From NCBI GenBank assembly GCA_022777455.1, contig JALFGI010000020.1, positions 1 to 41,712 of the forward strand: a DNA stretch of 41,712 nucleotides. Reading direction: 5' to 3'. The translations under genes were made by a program, and so were the position numbers. The first letter of the stretch is position 1, and each line of letters begins with the position of its first letter. Below the pieces are notes generated by a model. That model did no database searches, was not told the origin of the DNA, and worked only from the letters and a program-made list of their open reading frames with translations. This stretch comes from Clostridiales bacterium. GTDB lineage: Bacteria; Bacillota_A; Clostridia; Oscillospirales; Oscillospiraceae. Of the stretch, positions 38,827-41,712 are shown one piece after another.

Positions 38827-40164
38827 TTACGCCGCTCCCACATATTCTTCCAGACACATTCCCGTGTCCTTCATCGCCATGGACACTTTGGTGCCCACAT
38901 AGCGGTAGTGCCAATGCTCGTAGGAAATGCCGGTGATGTCGCTTTTGTTTTCGGGATAGCGGAGAACGAAGCCGTATTCCCAGCAGTGCTCATGGAGCCA
39001 GGTGGGGGTGACGGAACACACGATGTCCATGGCCAGGCCGGTTTCGTGCTCGCTGTAGCCGGGCAGGGCCACGGTTTCCAGGGCCTTGTTGTAGGCATCC
39101 TGATAGCCCAGGCCATCCTCCTGATATTCCTGGGTGCGCTCTTCCAGAATCCTTTTCTGCTCGTCCTTGGTGCGGTAGCCGCAGTTGAGCCAGCATTCGA
39201 TGCCGGTGGCCCGGCAGTCCAGAATCATCTGGCGCAGGCTCTGCTCAGCCACCCGGGCCACCCGGGCCCACTCGCCGTAGCGAACCAGATCGGGCTGCCG
39301 GTTTTCCGGCATGCCGTACCGGTAGTTCACCAGCAGGACATAGATACCCGCGGGGGTGAAGAAGCAGGTCTCCCCGTCGATCACCGTGGGGGAAACGGCC
39401 ATGGTGCCGTCCTCCAGGAAATAGTAGGAGTATTCGTCCTCCTGGAGCCAGCCGGTGTGCATGGCACCGTCCTCATTAAAATAGAAGGTGTCCTCTCCCA
39501 GCGTCTGCCAGCCGGTCTGCATCACGCCGTCTTCGCCGAAGAAGTAGCGGCTGCCCTCCACCTCAATCAGGCCCTGGGTCATCAGTCCGGTTCCGGGGTC
39601 AAAATAATAGGTGCTGCCTTCCACCGTTTCCATTCCGGTGACGGGGATGCCGTTCTCGTCCAGGTAGTAGCAGCCCTCGCTTTCCTCCAGCCAGCCGGTG
39701 ACAACGGTGCCCACGCCGGAGAGGTAGCGGTGCATTCCGTCAATGTCCTGCCAGCCGGTGGCCAGCAGGCCGTCGGAGAGGAAGTATCGCTTTTCCCCGT
39801 CCACCAGCTCCCAGCCCTGGGCGGGGATACCGGTGTCGTGGAAGTAGCGCATTTGGCCTTCGATCTCCTGCCAGCCTGTGCGCATAACACCGTCGCCGCC
39901 GAAATAGTAGTGGCTGCCGGCAATTTCCTGCCAGCCGGTGACCATGGCGGAGTTGTAGCCGAAATAATAGCGGTTTTCTCCGTCATCCAGCCAGCCGGAA
40001 ACCGGGTCTCCCTTTTCATTTAAATAATAATAGTAACCGTTTTGCTGCACCCATCCGCTGCGGTCCATGTGATCCGTGTAGTACCAGAGGACCCCCAGCG
40101 CCGCCAGAATCAGAATGACGGCCAGAAGGAACACCAGCAAAAGGGCGCGATTTCTTGATTTCAT
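38827..40164 (-). CDS. VanY-type D-Ala-D-Ala carboxypeptidase with choline-binding-like repeats
   Basis: A 445-residue surface enzyme anchored by an N-terminal helix (about 7-28). Twelve 20-residue repeats (about 35-278) of the TGWQEIEG..YYF type, as in choline-binding or glucan-binding proteins, precede an M15B/VanY domain (about 295-440). The zinc site is in GYSEHETGLAMDIV (about 370) and the catalytic EHWH in YEHWHYRYVG (about 416). It should trim D-Ala or cross-bridges in peptidoglycan, with the repeats binding wall polymer or acting as a spacer. ATG 40164 follows AGGAGAAG. First gene of the six-gene envelope unit. Confidence 0.85.
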   Translation of the reverse strand: MKSRNRALLLVFLLAVILILAALGVLWYYTDHMDRSGWVQQNGYYYYLNEKGDPVSGWLDDGENRYYFGYNSAMVTGWQEIAGSHYYFGGDGVMRTGWQEIEGQMRYFHDTGIPAQGWELVDGEKRYFLSDGLLATGWQDIDGMHRYLSGVGTVVTGWLEESEGCYYLDENGIPVTGMETVEGSTYYFDPGTGLMTQGLIEVEGSRYFFGEDGVMQTGWQTLGEDTFYFNEDGAMHTGWLQEDEYSYYFLEDGTMAVSPTVIDGETCFFTPAGIYVLLVNYRYGMPENRQPDLVRYGEWARVARVAEQSLRQMILDCRATGIECWLNCGYRTKDEQKRILEERTQEYQEDGLGYQDAYNKALETVALPGYSEHETGLAMDIVCSVTPTWLHEHCWEYGFVLRYPENKSDITGISYEHWHYRYVGTKVSMAMKDTGMCLEEYVGAA

Positions 40165-40198
40165 TGGGTATTTTCTTCTCCTGACATAATTTTGGACT

Positions 40199-40227
40199 AT
40201 GTTACCACATTCCCCTTAAAATTTCAA
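40199..40227 (-). promoter_or_regulatory. Promoter of the six-gene envelope unit
   Basis: TTGAAA (40227-40222) and TAACAT (40204-40199) on the minus strand with a 17-base spacer, 35 bases before the vanY-like start. No other promoter of this quality was seen down to 32158. Confidence 0.7.
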
Positions 40228-40353
40228 GCGGCCCCGAACAATTGAGGTGCCAATCCTTTGGCCTGTTTGCCGGAATCTCGCCCATACGGGATATTTTCTG
40301 CCCGTCACACCTGCCCTGCGCGAATCATAGAATGTCCCGGGAGGTTTTGTCGT

Positions 40354-40617
40354 ATGAATGCCAATTATGTCTACCTGATTACGTTCCGCTCCGTCACCTA
40401 CGCCCAGCGGGGGGAGCGGGTGCTGAACCGGGCGGGGGAGCGGGCCAGAGTGCAGCGCACGCCCCGGTGGATGGAGGAACAGGGCTGCGGCTACAGTCTG
40501 CGGCTGCAAACGGGGAATATTGCACGGGCGGTTTCCATGCTGCGGGGGGAACAGCTGCCGCTGCGGAAGGTTTATGTCCAGCTTGACGATGGGGGGCTGG
40601 AGGAGGTAACGGTATGA
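40354..40617 (+). CDS. DUF3343 putative Se/S carrier-like protein
   Basis: An 87-residue cytosolic protein with the DUF3343 pattern: first strand NYVYLITFRSVTYAQRGERVL, a middle PRWMEEQGCGYSLRLQTGN, and LRKVYVQLDDGGLEEV at the end. The GCGYSLR cysteine corresponds to the one proposed to carry sulfur or selenium. ATG 40354 follows GGGAGG by 8 bases. It overlaps the desulfurase gene by four bases (ATGA), which supports a sulfur- or selenium-transfer role. Upstream 40228-40353 shows no convincing promoter. Confidence 0.85.
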   Translation: MNANYVYLITFRSVTYAQRGERVLNRAGERARVQRTPRWMEEQGCGYSLRLQTGNIARAVSMLRGEQLPLRKVYVQLDDGGLEEVTV

Positions 40618-41712
40618 TTTACCTGGATTACGGCGCAACCTCCTTTCATAAACCTGCCGCCGTCTACCGGGCAGTGGAGCAGGCCATGCGCCGCTGCGCC
40701 AACCCTGGCCGGGGCGGCTATCCGGCCTCCACCGCCGGGGCGGAGGCCGTGTATGCCTGCCGGGAGACGGCGGCGGAGCTGTTTGACTGTCGCCCGGAGC
40801 AGGTGGTGCTCACCTTCAACTGCACCCATGGGCTGAACATTGCCATCCGCAGCCTGGTAAAACCCGGGGGACGGGTGGTGGTGTCCGGGTTTGAGCACAA
40901 TGCGGTGATGCGGCCCCTGTACGATCTGGGGGCGCAGGTCACCGTGGCGGGCCGGCGGCTGTTCCACCGGGAGAACACCCTGGAGGAATTTGACAGAGCG
41001 CTGGGCGCCGGGGCAGAGACGGCGGTGTTTACCCATGTGTCCAATGTGTTCGGCTATGTGCTGCCGGTGGAGGAACTGGCAAAGCTGTGCCAAAGCTATG
41101 GGGTACCCTTTATTCTGGACGCGGCCCAGTCCGCCGGGAGCCTGCCGGTGAAGCTGAAGGCCCTGGGGGCGGAATTCATTGCGATGCCCGGCCACAAGGG
41201 ACTGCTGGGTCCTCAGGGCACCGGACTGCTGCTGTGCGCCGGGGAGGCGACTCCTTTGCTGTTCGGCGGCACGGGAGGAGAATCCATCCGCCATGATATG
41301 CCGGACCTGCTGCCGGAGCGGCTGGAGGCGGGGACCATGAATGTTCCCGGCGCGGCGGGGCTGACGGCGGGAATGCGCCATGTACGGCAATATGGGGACG
41401 CCATTCGGGCGAGAGAGCACCGCCAGGCCCGGCGGTGTGCCCGGGGACTGGAGAAGCTGGGCTTCCGGGTGTTCACGGGACCGGATCAGGCCGGTACGGT
41501 GTCCTTCCTGCCGGAGGGCGACTGCGAGACGGCGGCCGGGAAGCTGGCGCAAATGGGCATTGCCGTCCGGGCGGGACTGCACTGTGCGCCCCTGGCCCAC
41601 GAGAGCGCCGGGACCCTGGATACCGGCACCGTGCGCATCAGCTTCGGCCCGGATGCCTGCGACGCCCAGACCGACGCCCTTTTACACGCCGCCGCCCGGC
41701 TTTCCCCGGGAA
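40614..41712 (+). CDS. Cysteine desulfurase-family PLP enzyme, partial at right edge
   Basis: 366 codons are visible and the frame is still open at the window end. The class V aminotransferase fold is shown by YLDYGATSFHKP at the N-terminus, FNCTHGLNIAI, the PLP-contact Asp in ILDAAQSAGS, the PLP lysine in MPGHKGLLGPQGTG (about residue 194) and the active-site cysteine in RAGLHCAPLAH (about 326). It resembles the desulfurase subfamily found next to DUF3343 and selenium genes in Clostridia. It most likely frees sulfur or selenium from cysteine or selenocysteine and passes it to the DUF3343 partner. AGGAGG lies inside the preceding gene. Confidence 0.88.
   Translation, partial: MIYLDYGATSFHKPAAVYRAVEQAMRRCANPGRGGYPASTAGAEAVYACRETAAELFDCRPEQVVLTFNCTHGLNIAIRSLVKPGGRVVVSGFEHNAVMRPLYDLGAQVTVAGRRLFHRENTLEEFDRALGAGAETAVFTHVSNVFGYVLPVEELAKLCQSYGVPFILDAAQSAGSLPVKLKALGAEFIAMPGHKGLLGPQGTGLLLCAGEATPLLFGGTGGESIRHDMPDLLPERLEAGTMNVPGAAGLTAGMRHVRQYGDAIRAREHRQARRCARGLEKLGFRVFTGPDQAGTVSFLPEGDCETAAGKLAQMGIAVRAGLHCAPLAHESAGTLDTGTVRISFGPDACDAQTDALLHAAARLSPG

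Overview
The window is GC-rich DNA from a Gram-positive anaerobe of the Clostridia, most likely an uncultured or gut Oscillospiraceae/Ruminococcaceae-type bacterium (inference). The grounds are strong Shine-Dalgarno sites (AGGAGG), sigma-A type promoters with 17-base spacers, an oxygen-sensitive anaerobe's gene set (rubrerythrin, ferrous iron FeoAB, formate-tetrahydrofolate ligase), an S-layer-homology protein, a circularly permuted GH3 glucosidase, a VanY-type peptidase with choline-binding-like repeats, and many MITE-like intergenic palindromes. I see no rRNA, tRNA, CRISPR array, phage or transposase gene.

Layout. 1-4.5 kb: start of a leftward gene cut by the edge, an MFS transporter overlapping a LacI-type regulator, and a membrane-anchored alpha/beta hydrolase; a CATATG-centred palindrome lies before both units. 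4.6-9.5 kb (minus): nucleoside salvage in two operons, RNHCP protein-deoD-deoB-cdd and tdk-monooxygenase-deoC, separated by a repeat. 9.5-13.8 kb: DUF4349 lipoprotein, half-size EamA transporter, feoA-feoB-small Cys-rich protein with 4-base overlaps. 14.2-18.4 kb: SLH/cadherin-like secreted protein and permuted GH3 enzyme. 18.8-21.2 kb: operon of a 110-residue unknown protein, a YdcF-type membrane protein and an M42 aminopeptidase. 21.2-23.8 kb: DUF1576 membrane protein with a small secreted protein, divergent from a FUSC-like membrane protein.

23.9-27.5 kb (minus): one-carbon folate cluster fhs-fchA-folD. Its folD has lost cyclohydrolase residues, which the adjacent cyclodeaminase-type FchA can replace; fhs is preceded by a leader with two structurally matching hairpins that I cannot assign to a known riboswitch. 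27.7-28.2 kb: rubrerythrin. 28.6-30.7 kb (minus): purine riboswitch controlling xpt and an orphan BMP-family nucleoside-binding protein. 30.8-31.9 kb: M24 peptidase.

32.1-40.2 kb (minus): a tight six-gene unit with one clear promoter: VanY-like peptidase with twelve 20-residue repeats, two paralogous membrane-anchored proteins combining a parvulin-like foldase region, a C39-like cysteine peptidase domain and a Cys-rich tail, two esterases and a HAD hydrolase. This is the least conventional gene set here. 40.3 kb to the end: a DUF3343 putative Se/S carrier overlapping a cysteine desulfurase-family gene cut by the right edge.

Dispersed through the intergenic spaces are at least three kinds of palindromic repeat (A, B and C), several of which share the same outer ends (AATTGTAATTTG / CAAATTACAATT), so they look like modular non-autonomous elements. 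All functions are read from motifs by eye; no database search was run.
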